From positions 1,262,501-1,326,500 of the forward strand of contig AP026970.1 in the NCBI GenBank assembly GCA_027924025.1: a DNA stretch of 64,000 bases. The letters run 5' to 3'. Under the pieces are notes generated by a model. The model was not told the origin of the DNA. It saw nothing but the letters and a program-made list of their open reading frames with translations, and did no database searches. Within the stretch, counting starts at the first letter, position 1, and every line of letters begins with the position of its first letter. This DNA is from Comamonadaceae bacterium OS-4 (GTDB taxonomy: Bacteria > Pseudomonadota > Gammaproteobacteria > Burkholderiales > Burkholderiaceae_C). Shown here piece by piece: positions 19,591-28,653 of the stretch. Made by a program: the position numbers and the translations under genes.

Positions 19591-20592
19591 TTAGCGTGTA
19601 AGGGCTTGCGAGGCGGTGTGGGGCTCTTCGCCGGTGGCTTGCCGGGTGATGGCGGCCTGGGCCAACAGCCAGTCGCAAAACGCCTGGATCTCCGGCCGGC
19701 TGCTATTGCGGGCGCCCACCAGCAGCCAATACACCATGGGGGTGTCAATGCGCCCGCCGGGCAGCACTTCCACTAAATCGCCGCTGGCCAGGCTGTCGGC
19801 CACCAGCGGCATGCGGGCCAGCGCAATACCCTGGCCGGTGAGTGCGGCCTGGGCAATTTGGTGGGCGTAGTTAAAGTACATCCAGCGCTTGGGTTCCAGT
19901 CTCGGTTGTTGGTTCAACTCCAACCAGCGCCGCCAGGTCAGCCACTCAAGGTGCTGCACCCGGTGGGTATCGCTGGCTTCCAGCAAGGCGAATCGGGCCA
20001 GGTCCGCGGGCTTGCGCAGGGGCGCGCCACTTTTGAGCAACCACGGGCTTGCCACGGGGGTAAGTTGTTCGCCGAATAGGCGCACCGCATCGGCCCGCAC
20101 ACTGCCGGGCTGGGTGTAGCGGATGGCCAGGTCCACATCGCTGGTGTCGAGGTCGACCGGGTTGTCGGTTGCATCAATCCGGATATCGATATCGGGGTAC
20201 TCGGCCTGAAAGGCCTCCAGCCGCGGAATCAGCCACATCGAGGCAAACGACGCCCAAGTCGAAATCGCCACACTCTTGCGCCCCGCCGTGCGGCGAATCT
20301 GGCGCACCGCCGCATCAATCCGCTCCAGCGAGGGCATGGCTGCACGCAGCAGTTGCCCACCAGCGCCGGTGAGCTCGACTGCACGGGTGTGCCGCAAAAA
20401 CAGGGGCACTCCGACTTCTTCTTCCAGCGACTGGATCTGCCGGCTGACGGCGCTCTGGGTCAATGCCAGCTCCTCGGCAGCCGCCCGGAAATTGAGGTGC
20501 CGCGCTACCGCCTCCAAGGCACGCAAATGGCCCATGGAGATCGGGCGGGTGCGCAGGCGTATTTCGGTATTCGGGGCGATGGCATCAGACAT
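19591..20592 (-). CDS. LysR-family transcriptional regulator (GcvA-like)
   Basis: The 333-residue protein has an N-terminal winged helix-turn-helix (about 20-80; HLNFRAAAEELALTQSAVSR) and a type-2 periplasmic-binding-like effector domain (DIDIRIDATDNPVDLDTSDV, then DLAIRYTQPG) typical of the GcvA subgroup. It is divergent from a DUF2917 gene, with 126 bp between the starts. LysR regulators commonly control their divergent neighbour, so DUF2917 is the likely target (inference). Confidence 0.92.
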   Translation of the reverse strand: MSDAIAPNTEIRLRTRPISMGHLRALEAVARHLNFRAAAEELALTQSAVSRQIQSLEEEVGVPLFLRHTRAVELTGAGGQLLRAAMPSLERIDAAVRQIRRTAGRKSVAISTWASFASMWLIPRLEAFQAEYPDIDIRIDATDNPVDLDTSDVDLAIRYTQPGSVRADAVRLFGEQLTPVASPWLLKSGAPLRKPADLARFALLEASDTHRVQHLEWLTWRRWLELNQQPRLEPKRWMYFNYAHQIAQAALTGQGIALARMPLVADSLASGDLVEVLPGGRIDTPMVYWLLVGARNSSRPEIQAFCDWLLAQAAITRQATGEEPHTASQALTR

Positions 20593-20718
20593 GGGGCAGC
20601 CTCATGGCGGGAGTGATTCATGCGGTATCGGAATGAATAGCATAGCCCGAAATCATTGGACGGTACAGCAGGCCGGGCGGATCATTCATGGGCCTGTTCA
20701 CCCCTTAAGGAGTTTTTT

Positions 20719-21189
20719 ATGCCATCCCGCGAGTCCCTGTCTTCATCGCCCGCCCTGCAATCCTGGAAGTTGCCGCACGGCCATGCGGTCACCTTGAAGC
20801 CGCGCACCGCCGGTGTGTTGCAGGTAGTCAGCGGGCGGGCGTGGGCAACGCTGGATGTGGCGCGCCACACACCGCTGGCGGACGCGGGAGACCATTTCGT
20901 TGCCTTAGGGCACGATCTGCCGCTGCGCGCCGGGCAGCGGGTGGTGGTGGAGGCGTGGCCCTACCACGGACAAGACAGCATCCGCCTGCAATGGGTGCCC
21001 TTGCCCGAGAGCGGCGCGGCCAGCCGCTGGCAAGCCACGGTGGTGGAGCCAGCCCGCGACATCGGCGATGGGCTGGCACTGGTTGCCCGCTCCATGTTGC
21101 GCCTGCTCGCCGGTTTGGCGGGTTTTGGCGATTACCTGGTGGCCGGCCGTGGCCGGGTGCTGCGGGGCTTGGAGGCCAACGCGCCCTGA
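20719..21189 (+). CDS. DUF2917 domain protein
   Basis: The 156-residue protein contains the DUF2917 pattern: LPHGHAVTLKPRTAGVLQVV, GRAWATLD and DHFVALGHDLPLRAGQRVVVEAW (about 20-80), consistent with a small cupin-like beta fold. Function is unknown. An AAGGAG site (20707-20712) supports the ATG at 20719 over an upstream in-frame start. Divergent pairing with a LysR gene fits what is commonly seen in Comamonadaceae. Confidence 0.85.
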   Translation: MPSRESLSSSPALQSWKLPHGHAVTLKPRTAGVLQVVSGRAWATLDVARHTPLADAGDHFVALGHDLPLRAGQRVVVEAWPYHGQDSIRLQWVPLPESGAASRWQATVVEPARDIGDGLALVARSMLRLLAGLAGFGDYLVAGRGRVLRGLEANAP

Positions 21190-21209
21190 GGCGTTAGGCC
21201 CACAGAGGT

Positions 21210-22232
21210 TCAGGTGCTGTGGCGTATCTGTAGGGTGTAGCCCAGGTCGATAGCGCAGCTGTCAGATGGCTCGCCTTGCATCAGCCCCATCAACATGCGG
21301 GCTGCGGCATGGCCGATCTCGGCGCGCGGGGTGCGCACCGTGGTGAGCGGGGGCACCATCTGGTCGCTGCCTGTCAGGTCGTTGAACCCGGCAATCGCCA
21401 CCCGCTGCGGCACGGGTACACCGGTTCGCATTGCCGCCAGCAGTGCGCCTTGGGCCAAGTCATCGTTGCAAAAAAAGATGGCGTCTACCGGTGGTGTCTG
21501 CCCCATGATCTGCTCGAACATGCGGGCCCCCAGGGCCAGTGACGAGGGCGCCGGGTTGAGCCACTCCAGAACCTCGTCATACAGCCCCGCATCCACCAGC
21601 GCACTGCGCCAGCCCGCCAAACGCTGAAGGGTGCGCGGGTCGAGTTGTGCAGCAGCAAACGCAATCCGCCGGTATCCCTGCGCGATCAGGTGGCGCGCCA
21701 TGTCCCGCCCCGCATCCCGCTGCGAAAAGCCCACACAGTGGGAGCCGGCGGGCGCGTCGGTGGTCATTAAGTGCACACATGGGACACCGCTTTGCGCAAT
21801 CAGCAGCCGGGTGGCCTCGGTGCGCTCCAGACCGGTCACCAGCAAGCCCGCTGGGCGGTGAAGCAGCTGCTCGCGCAGCAGGGTTTCCTCTTCACTGGGG
21901 TCGTAGTGGGTGATGCCGATCAAGGTTTGAAACCCCGCTTGCCGCAAGGTGTGTTGCAGCGCCTCCAGCAGGTCCACGAACAAGGCGTTCGACAACATCG
22001 GGATCAGCACCGCCACATGGCTGCTCTGCCCGGAAGCCAGCGCCCGCGCCGCGGGGTTGGGCACATACCCGAGCGTGTCGGCCGCTGCACGCACTTTCGC
22101 CACCAGATCCGGCGCAACCGCCCGCTCACCCCGGAGCGCCCGCGACACGGTGATCGGGCTGACACCTGCCAGTTGGGCAACATCAGACAGGGTCACACGA
22201 CCAGTGGCCCGTGGGCGGAGGGGGGAGTTCAT
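21210..22232 (-). CDS. LacI-family transcriptional regulator of gluconate genes (GntR-type)
   Basis: The 340-residue protein has a LacI helix-turn-helix and hinge (TLSDVAQLAGVSPITVSRAL, about 14-33, then NPAARALASGQ) and a sugar-binding type-1 periplasmic fold. It is divergent from gluconokinase and a TRAP transporter. Two near-identical LacI-type palindromes lie between the genes (22276-22289 and 22384-22397), one next to its own start and one before gntK. It is probably an autoregulated repressor released by gluconate or its phosphate (inference). Confidence 0.9.
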   Translation of the reverse strand: MNSPLRPRATGRVTLSDVAQLAGVSPITVSRALRGERAVAPDLVAKVRAAADTLGYVPNPAARALASGQSSHVAVLIPMLSNALFVDLLEALQHTLRQAGFQTLIGITHYDPSEEETLLREQLLHRPAGLLVTGLERTEATRLLIAQSGVPCVHLMTTDAPAGSHCVGFSQRDAGRDMARHLIAQGYRRIAFAAAQLDPRTLQRLAGWRSALVDAGLYDEVLEWLNPAPSSLALGARMFEQIMGQTPPVDAIFFCNDDLAQGALLAAMRTGVPVPQRVAIAGFNDLTGSDQMVPPLTTVRTPRAEIGHAAARMLMGLMQGEPSDSCAIDLGYTLQIRHST

Positions 22233-22275
22233 GGGCTAGGGAAACTACTGAATGGTTTTTCAAAATCTTCTCATA

Positions 22276-22289
22276 GGATAGCGCTGTCC
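22276..22289. promoter_or_regulatory. LacI-type operator O1 (near the regulator gene)
   Basis: GGATAGCGCTGTCC is a 14-bp palindrome with one mismatch and the central AGCGCT typical of LacI-family sites. It differs from the operator at 22384 by one base and lies 44 bp upstream of the regulator's ATG, where it could support autoregulation. Confidence 0.7.
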
Positions 22290-22382
22290 GATGAGGCGGG
22301 GTGAAGGTAGTTACCCGTATCGTCCAGAACCGCTGGGTGTGTTGCGTTACCCGTTTGATGCGGCGTTTTTTTTGGTTTCAAC

Positions 22383-22398
22383 TGGATAGCGCTATCCA
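22383..22398. promoter_or_regulatory. LacI-type operator O2 (upstream of gntK)
   Basis: TGGATAGCGCTATCCA is a perfect 16-bp palindrome ending 17 bp before the gntK ATG. Its centre is 108 bp from that of O1, close to ten helical turns, so repression by DNA looping is possible. It is the expected binding site of the divergent LacI-family protein. Confidence 0.78.
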
Positions 22399-22414
22399 AA
22401 AAATACAGAGTGAT

Positions 22415-22921
22415 ATGAATTCGATTGTCATCATGGGGGTCGCCGGTTGCGGCAAATCCAGCGTAGGAGCCCGGGTGGCCCAGGCCATGGCATGGCCGCT
22501 GGTGGAAGGCGATGACCACCACAGCGAAGCCAACCGCCACAAAATGCAGTCCGGCATCGCGCTGACGGATGCCGACCGCCAAGGCTGGCTCGCGACCCTG
22601 GCCACGCAGATCACCTTGCAGCCCCAGGGCGTGGTGGTGACTTGCAGCGCATTGAAACGCAGCTACCGCGAGCGCCTGCGGCAGGCGAGCCCGGGCTTGC
22701 GCTTCGCCTTTTTGCAGATTTCACAAACCGAGGCCCAGGCCCGGGTGACCGCCCGTGCGGCCCAACATTTTTTCAACACTGCACTCGTGGACAACCAGTT
22801 CGCCACGCTGGAGTCGCCCGAGGGCGAAGCCGGGGTCTTGACGCTGGATGCCACCCGCTCGCTGGATGCCTTGCAGGCCGAAATATGCACATGGCTCTTG
22901 CCTGCCAAGGAGCTTGCATGA
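22415..22921 (+). CDS. gntK: Gluconokinase
   Basis: The 168-residue kinase phosphorylates D-gluconate to 6-phosphogluconate. It has the P-loop GVAGCGKSS (8-16), EGDDHHSEANRHKMQSGIAL (about 30-50) and CSALKRSYRERLR, all characteristic of the GntK family, and the usual length. I chose the ATG at 22415, since the longer in-frame reading from 22301 would run through the operator. Its stop overlaps the next gene's ATG (ATGA). The operon with a TRAP transporter suggests gluconate or a related sugar acid as the imported substrate. Confidence 0.94.
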   Translation: MNSIVIMGVAGCGKSSVGARVAQAMAWPLVEGDDHHSEANRHKMQSGIALTDADRQGWLATLATQITLQPQGVVVTCSALKRSYRERLRQASPGLRFAFLQISQTEAQARVTARAAQHFFNTALVDNQFATLESPEGEAGVLTLDATRSLDALQAEICTWLLPAKELA

Positions 22922-23454
22922 CCCACCACCTCGAAACAGCGGGCTCCGCGCCCACCCTGTCAGCACCGCGCCCCAGCGCCTTTGCGCGTATCACCGAGGT
23001 GCTGATGGCTACCTGCCTTGGCGTGATGGCGCTCTCGGTGTTTGTGAACGTGGTGCTCCGCTATGGTTTTGGTAGCGGTGTGGCCGCCAGCGAGGAGCTG
23101 TCCCGCTTGTTGTTTGTCTGGATGGTGTTCATCGGTGCGGCAGCGGCTTATCCGGCAGGGGAGCACATGGCGTTTACCAGTTTGGTGGCCATGCTGAAGG
23201 CGCATCCGGTGCGCCTGGCCTTGGCTACCGCTTTCATTCGCGTGCTGGTGTTGCTGGCGTGCGGCATGTTGGCGCACGGAGCCTGGCAGCAGATCGTGGT
23301 TGGGTTGGACAGCTACTCGGTGGTTTTGGGCTACCCGACGGCTTTGCTGCCGATGCCCGCATTTTTGTGTTCCTTGTCGATCGGTGCGATGGCATTGTGG
23401 GAATTGATTCAACGTACACCGCTCGACCTTGGTCATGCGGCAGAGGTGGAGTGA
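22918..23454 (+). CDS. TRAP transporter small permease (DctQ-type)
   Basis: The 178-residue protein has four hydrophobic segments and the DctQ signature ASEELSRLLFVWMVFIGAA near residues 57-75, followed by a loop with GEHMAF. It is the small membrane subunit of a tripartite ATP-independent periplasmic transporter. The start at 22918 overlaps the gntK stop. It is followed 4 bp later by the large subunit. The operon context implies sugar-acid uptake, probably gluconate. Confidence 0.93.
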   Translation: MTHHLETAGSAPTLSAPRPSAFARITEVLMATCLGVMALSVFVNVVLRYGFGSGVAASEELSRLLFVWMVFIGAAAAYPAGEHMAFTSLVAMLKAHPVRLALATAFIRVLVLLACGMLAHGAWQQIVVGLDSYSVVLGYPTALLPMPAFLCSLSIGAMALWELIQRTPLDLGHAAEVE

Positions 23455-23458
23455 GGCC

Positions 23459-24751
23459 ATGAGCAACGAAGCATTGGCGTTTGTGGTGTTCTCGGTCGGC
23501 ATGCTGACCCTGATGGGCATTGGCATGAACATGGGCTTGGCACTGGTCCTGACCGGCGCCGGCATGGCCTGGGTGCTGGACTTCTGGGACACCCAGTTGC
23601 TCGCCCAGAACCTGGTGGCGGGGGTAGACAGCTTTCCGCTGCTGGCGGTGCCGTTTTTCATTCTGGCCGGTGAGCTGATGAACAGCGGCGGCATCAGCCG
23701 CCGCATCATCACCATGGCCCAGGCGTGGGTGGGGCACATTCGCGGCGGGCTGGGCTTTGTGGCCATCGGTGCTGCAGTGCTCATGGCGAGCATGAGCGGC
23801 TCGGCGTTGGCAGACACAGCAGCCTTGGCCACTATTCTCATGCCCATGATGCGCCAGCAGGGCTACCCGATGCACACCTCGGCCGGCTTGATCGCTTCGG
23901 GCGGCATCATCGCGCCCATCATTCCGCCGAGCATGCCGTTTGTGATTTACGGCGTGACGACCAACACCTCCATATCGTCCTTGTTCCTCTCGGGCATCGT
24001 TCCGGGGCTGATCATGGGGGCGGGCTTGATCGTCGCCTGGAAGCTGGTGCTGCGCAAACTGGACTTGCCCGAGGGGCAGCCGCTGCCCCTGCGTGAGCGC
24101 TTGCACGCTACCCTCAAGGCCTTCTGGGCGCTGTTGATGCCGATCATCATCATCGGGGGTATGAAAACCGGCGTTTTCACGCCCACCGAAGCGGCGGTGG
24201 TGGCCGCGTTTTATGCACTGGTGGTGGCGCTATTTGTTCACCGCGAAATGCAACTATCGGCGGTGTACGGCGTGTTGGTGCGCGCTGCCAAAACCACCGC
24301 CATCGTCATGTTCTTGTGCGCCGGTGCCCAAGTGGCCAGCTACATGATCACCCTGGCCGACTTGCCCAGCGTGCTGACCGGATGGCTGGGGCCGCTGGTC
24401 GAGAGCCCGCGCTTGCTGATGCTGGTCATGATGTTGGTCCTGGTGCTGGTGGGCACCGCCCTGGACCTGACGCCCACCATCCTGATTTTTGCGCCGGTGA
24501 TGCTGCCGATTGCGGTGAAGGCCGGCATCGACCCGGTCTATTTCGGCCTGATGTTTGTGCTCAATGGCGCCATCGGCCTGATCACGCCGCCGGTGGGCAC
24601 GGTGCTCAATGTGGTGGCCGGCGTCGGGCGCTTGCCGCTGCACCGGGTGATTCAGGGGGTGAATCCCTTTTTGATCACCTATGTGCTGATTCTGTTTCTG
24701 TTCGTGCTGTTCCCGCAGATCGTGACCGCACCGGTCGCTTGGATGCGCTGA
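23459..24751 (+). CDS. TRAP transporter large permease (DctM-type)
   Basis: The 430-residue protein has about twelve membrane spans. DctM signatures include VPFFILAGELMNSGGISRRI near residue 63, MSGSALADTAALATILMPMM near 113, and IAPIIPPSMPFVIYG. The ATG at 23459 follows the DctQ stop by 4 bp. It is the main sodium-coupled translocation subunit. Family knowledge makes it the partner of the DctQ and DctP genes on either side. Confidence 0.95.
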   Translation: MSNEALAFVVFSVGMLTLMGIGMNMGLALVLTGAGMAWVLDFWDTQLLAQNLVAGVDSFPLLAVPFFILAGELMNSGGISRRIITMAQAWVGHIRGGLGFVAIGAAVLMASMSGSALADTAALATILMPMMRQQGYPMHTSAGLIASGGIIAPIIPPSMPFVIYGVTTNTSISSLFLSGIVPGLIMGAGLIVAWKLVLRKLDLPEGQPLPLRERLHATLKAFWALLMPIIIIGGMKTGVFTPTEAAVVAAFYALVVALFVHREMQLSAVYGVLVRAAKTTAIVMFLCAGAQVASYMITLADLPSVLTGWLGPLVESPRLLMLVMMLVLVLVGTALDLTPTILIFAPVMLPIAVKAGIDPVYFGLMFVLNGAIGLITPPVGTVLNVVAGVGRLPLHRVIQGVNPFLITYVLILFLFVLFPQIVTAPVAWMR

Positions 24752-24800
24752 GCCCCACCCCTCTTTCTTGTCACAACAACACCCACCCTGGAGACACACC

Positions 24801-25832
24801 ATGAAAACATCCACCACCCTCATCCGTCGTGCCGTTCTGGCACTGGCCGGCGCCGCCGTGTTCAGCGCAGCGCTGCCCGCGCTTGCGCAAGACATCAAGC
24901 CCCGCCTGATCCGCTTTGGCTACGGGCTCAACGAGCAAAGCAACCAGGGCCGCGCTGCCAAGGTGTTTGCCGAGGCGGTTGAAAAAGCGTCGGGCGGCAA
25001 AATGAAAGTGCGCGCCATCGGTGCCGCCGCACTCGGCCCCGATACCCAAATGCAGCAGTCTTTGATCGGCGGCGCGCAGGAAATGATGGTCGGCTCCACC
25101 GCCACCCTGGTGGGCATCACCAAAGAAATGGCATTGTGGGATGCGCCCTTTCTGATCAGCAATACCAAAGAGGCTGACGCCATGTTGGATGGCCCTGTGG
25201 GCGACAAAATCCGCAACAAATTGCAAGAAAAAGGCCTGGTCGGGCTGGTGTACTGGGAAAACGGTTTCCGCAACCTGACCAATAGCAAGCGCGCGATCAA
25301 CAAGGTCGAAGACTTGGAAGGCATCAAGCTGCGGGTGATGCAAAACAATGTGTACCTGAACAGCTTCAAAACCCTGGGCGCGAACGCAGTGCCCATGGCG
25401 TTTTCAGAGTTGTTCAGCGCGCTGGAAACCAACACGGTGGACGGCCAGGAGAACCCCTTCAACACCATTCTGTCGAGCAAGTTTTACGAAGTGCAGAAAT
25501 ACGTCACCGTGACCAACCACGTCTACGCCCCGTGGATTGTGTTGGTGAGCAAGAAATGGTGGGACCAGCTCTCCAAGGACGAGCAAAAAATCCTGAGCGA
25601 TGCCGCCAAACTGAGCCGCGACTTTGAGCGCAAAGACACCCGCGAAGAAGCCGCCAAGGCAGTCGCCGACCTTAAGGCCAAGGGCATGCAGATCAACGAG
25701 TTACCGCCTGCAGAGGCCGCACGCATGCGCGACAAGCTGACCCGGGTGTACGCCACCATCGGCGCCGACATCGGCATGGACTTGTGGAACGAAGCCCAGG
25801 CCGAGCTGGCCAAAATCCGCGGCAAAAAATAA
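24801..25832 (+). CDS. TRAP transporter substrate-binding protein (DctP-type)
   Basis: The 343-residue periplasmic protein has a clear signal peptide (about 1-30, ending PALAQ). Family motifs include the conserved Arg in LEGIKLRVMQNNVYLNSF that binds a substrate carboxylate, and SELFSALETNTVDGQENP. It is the last gene of the gntK-TRAP operon and determines substrate choice; gluconate is the best guess from gntK. I used the ATG at 24801 preceded by GGAGA, rather than an upstream in-frame start. Confidence 0.94.
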   Translation: MKTSTTLIRRAVLALAGAAVFSAALPALAQDIKPRLIRFGYGLNEQSNQGRAAKVFAEAVEKASGGKMKVRAIGAAALGPDTQMQQSLIGGAQEMMVGSTATLVGITKEMALWDAPFLISNTKEADAMLDGPVGDKIRNKLQEKGLVGLVYWENGFRNLTNSKRAINKVEDLEGIKLRVMQNNVYLNSFKTLGANAVPMAFSELFSALETNTVDGQENPFNTILSSKFYEVQKYVTVTNHVYAPWIVLVSKKWWDQLSKDEQKILSDAAKLSRDFERKDTREEAAKAVADLKAKGMQINELPPAEAARMRDKLTRVYATIGADIGMDLWNEAQAELAKIRGKK

Positions 25833-25864
25833 GCACTGCAGCGATATCGGGGCGATATGGGAGC

Positions 25865-25881
25865 GGCTGGTCAGACCAGCC
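25865..25881. repeat. Palindrome between convergent genes
   Basis: GGCTGGTC and GACCAGCC flank a single central base between the end of the TRAP operon and the end of the permease gene. It could fold as a 6-bp stem with a 5-nt loop and help end transcripts from both sides, though no U tract follows. Confidence 0.35.
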
Positions 25882-25896
25882 TGCAAAGGCGCTGAC

Positions 25897-28569
25897 TTAC
25901 CAGTCCTCTTTGACGGCCATCACGGCATCCCGCCCCGCCGCCGCCCGCCCGGCCAACCAAGCGGTGGCGGTGCCGGCCAGCACGACTGTGCCCGCCAGGG
26001 CCGCCAGCCGCGCCCAAGGCAGGGCCAGCTCCATGGTCCAGTGAAAGCTCTGCGGGTTCACCACGTGCACCAACACCACCGCGACTGCCAGGCCCAGCGT
26101 CACCCCCGCCAGCGCACCCATGCTGGTCCAGGCGGCGCCCTCCAGGGCCACCACCCGCAAAATTTGTTGCCGTGTCAGCCCCAGGTGCACCAGCAGCCCA
26201 AACTCCTTGCGCCGCGCCAGCACCTGCGCACTGAAGCTGGCAGCCACCCCGAACAAACCGATCCCGATGGCCACAGCTTGCAGCCAATAAGTCACCGCAA
26301 AACTGCGGTCAAAAATCTTCAAACTGATGGTCCGGATCTCGCGGGCGGAGCTGAACTCCAGCAATTCACCGGCTTCGCCGGCCGGCGTGCCGGCCAGCTG
26401 GTTGGCCAGCGCACGCATGCGGGCCTGCAGTGCGCCGGCATCGGTGCCATCGTCGAGCCAGAACGCCATGTCGTTGACCCGCGTGTCTTTGCTCAGGCGG
26501 GCAAAGTCTGCCTGATCGAGGGTGATCGCCCCGGTTTGGCGGGCATAGTCCCGCCAAATGCCTGCTACAAAAAAAGAAGCTACTCCCGCAGGTTCTGCTT
26601 GGGCTACAGCCTTATTTGACATAAAAGCTGGTTGCAGGGCCGGAAACAGTTGCCCCAGCTGCGCGCCATACAGGTCCACCATGGCCTCGCTCACATAGAT
26701 CGCAATATGACCGGCCGGTACCGCACGCACATCGCCTACCAGCGGCAGATTCAGATTGCCGCTTTGCGGGTCCCGCAAGGGGCGGGAGATCAGGGCGACC
26801 GGGGGCTGTGTGGCACTGAGCGACACGCTCAGCGTCCGCTGGGTGGTGGCGCGGGCCACGCCGGGCAGGGCGGCGGCTTGTGCCACAAAGACCGGGTCCA
26901 GAAAGGCCGTTTCTGTGGCGCTGCCGCTGCCGGCGGTGCGCAGGTACAGGTCGGCGGGCAGCACCTGGTCCAGCCAATCCATCACCGAGCCGCGAAAGCT
27001 CGCAACCATCACCGTCAGCGCCACGGCCAGGCTCAGCGCGGCGACCACGCCACTCACGGCGACCGCTGCACTCTCCCGCACCCGCCGGGCGCGCTCCACC
27101 GCCAGCAAGGGCAACAAGTGGCGCGCGAACAGTGGCGCTATACGGTCCAGCACCACGCCCACGGCGGCCGGCAGGCTCAAGATGCCGCCCAGCAGCAGGG
27201 CGGCCACGCTCAGGTAAGCGGCCAGCGGCATGTCCCACACCGGAGGCAGCAGCGCCAGTACGCCGCCTGCGCCCATGAGGGCCAGGCCCCAGCGGGTGGC
27301 GTGGCTACGGGTGTGCGCATGGCCCAAGCCCTTAAGGGTTTGGGCGGGGGGGAGTTGTTGGGCCAACCGGGCCGGGCCCCAAGCCCCCAGGAGTGCCGCA
27401 GCGGTACCGAGGGCGCCAAAAATCACCGCGGCCACCGGGCTCCACTGCAGGGCGGGCGCAGCGCCGCTGAAGTAACCGCCACCCAGGTCGCCGCCCAGCA
27501 GCCGCAAGGCCAAAGCCGCGAGGCCAGTGCCCAGTGCCAGGCCCAGGGCGCTACCCAATACCCCCAATGCGGCAGCCTCCAGCACCACCAAGCGCAGCCG
27601 CTGTGCGCCGGTGAGGCCCAGCACCGCCAGCAGGGCAAATTGCTGTGAGCGCCGGCTCACGCTGAGAGCCAGCACCGAATAGACCAAAAAGCCACCGGTG
27701 AACAGCGCCACCAGGGCCAGCACCGTCAGGTTCACCCGGTAGGCCCGCGACAGGTTGCTGATGCGGCTCACTGCGTCGCCGGGCTCGCGCAGGCTCAGGC
27801 CCTGCGGCCAATCTGCAGCGCTCTGCAGGCGCTGCTGCACCGCCTGGCGGTTGGATCCGGCGCGTAACCGCAGGTCAAGGCGGCTGATGCGCTCACCCAC
27901 CCCAAACAAGTCTTGTACCGCGGCAATGTCCATCACCGCCAAGGGACCGCCACCGGCAGCAACACTGCCGGCCACCCGCACGGTGCGTAGTTGCAGGCCC
28001 ATTTGCAGCCGCACCGTATTGCCCTGCAACTGTTGGCGTGCCATCGGGTTCAAAAACACGGTGTCGGGCGCAAAAAAAGCGAGCCGATCCGGGGCAGCAC
28101 CGTCAGCATTGGCTTTGTCGTCACGTGTCAGTGGCGTCAGTGGCCGGGGCAGCAAATCCGGGGCCACCGCGGCTACTTGCAGGGTGTCAATGCCCACCAC
28201 CCGCAGCAACACGCGTTTACCCCCGGCATCGGCGGGCAGGGCGTAGGTGCTGAGCTCCAGGACCGGGGAGGCCAGCGCAATATCCGGGTCTTGTTGCAAG
28301 CGGCCCCACAGATCCAGCGGCACACCTTGCTGCGGGTTGGCCGGGCGCAGCTCCAGGTCGGGCTGCCCGCCCACCGAGCGCACCGCCTGCGAGAACTCGT
28401 CCAGCGCGGAGGCGTTGATCAGGTGCACCGAAAACGCCAGCGCCACCCCCAGCATCACCGACACCACCGCCGCTGCATTGCGCCACGGGTGGTGGCGCAG
28501 CTCTTGCCAGGAGAAAGTGCAAAGTAGGGGCCACAAAGGCCCGGCGGGGCGCCGGAGGTTCTGGAACAT
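25897..28569 (-). CDS. FtsX-type ABC transporter permease, two-domain (MacB/LolC superfamily)
   Basis: The 890-residue protein has an N-terminal membrane anchor (about 30-48), a long periplasmic domain, a first FtsX-type helix group (about 255-480), a second periplasmic region and a second FtsX group near the C-terminus. It resembles YbbP/AttFG-type permeases that work with a LolD-like ATPase on envelope substrates. No ATPase is adjacent; the nearest is at 36414-37070. The ATG at 28569 (MFQNLRR) is preferred over a GTG at 28590. A repeat-like segment (26564-26620) encodes AVAQAEPAGVASFF. Confidence 0.85.
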   Translation of the reverse strand: MFQNLRRPAGPLWPLLCTFSWQELRHHPWRNAAAVVSVMLGVALAFSVHLINASALDEFSQAVRSVGGQPDLELRPANPQQGVPLDLWGRLQQDPDIALASPVLELSTYALPADAGGKRVLLRVVGIDTLQVAAVAPDLLPRPLTPLTRDDKANADGAAPDRLAFFAPDTVFLNPMARQQLQGNTVRLQMGLQLRTVRVAGSVAAGGGPLAVMDIAAVQDLFGVGERISRLDLRLRAGSNRQAVQQRLQSAADWPQGLSLREPGDAVSRISNLSRAYRVNLTVLALVALFTGGFLVYSVLALSVSRRSQQFALLAVLGLTGAQRLRLVVLEAAALGVLGSALGLALGTGLAALALRLLGGDLGGGYFSGAAPALQWSPVAAVIFGALGTAAALLGAWGPARLAQQLPPAQTLKGLGHAHTRSHATRWGLALMGAGGVLALLPPVWDMPLAAYLSVAALLLGGILSLPAAVGVVLDRIAPLFARHLLPLLAVERARRVRESAAVAVSGVVAALSLAVALTVMVASFRGSVMDWLDQVLPADLYLRTAGSGSATETAFLDPVFVAQAAALPGVARATTQRTLSVSLSATQPPVALISRPLRDPQSGNLNLPLVGDVRAVPAGHIAIYVSEAMVDLYGAQLGQLFPALQPAFMSNKAVAQAEPAGVASFFVAGIWRDYARQTGAITLDQADFARLSKDTRVNDMAFWLDDGTDAGALQARMRALANQLAGTPAGEAGELLEFSSAREIRTISLKIFDRSFAVTYWLQAVAIGIGLFGVAASFSAQVLARRKEFGLLVHLGLTRQQILRVVALEGAAWTSMGALAGVTLGLAVAVVLVHVVNPQSFHWTMELALPWARLAALAGTVVLAGTATAWLAGRAAAGRDAVMAVKEDW
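26564..26620 (+). repeat. Repeat-like segment inside the FtsX permease gene
   Basis: The segment has GAAGCTACT ... CGCAGG ... GGGCTACAGCC, which lines up loosely with the reverse complement of the mutL 47181-47229 repeat (AGCT, CGCA and GGGCTA blocks). It is read in frame. The match is weaker than for the other copies and could be a divergent subfamily. Confidence 0.4.
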
Positions 28570-28653
28570 GGGGCGATTGTGCAATTTCACCGATACCGCA
28601 GGCTCTATAGTGGAGATCGGAAAGTTGCCAACGATGAATCAGAGGGAGCGGGC

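Noticed and set aside
22384..22397. GGATAGCGCTATCC as another copy of the interspersed repeat
   Set aside because: It shares only GATAGC/GCTATC with the repeats. Its perfect symmetry, second copy 108 bp away and position at a LacI regulator make an operator the better reading.
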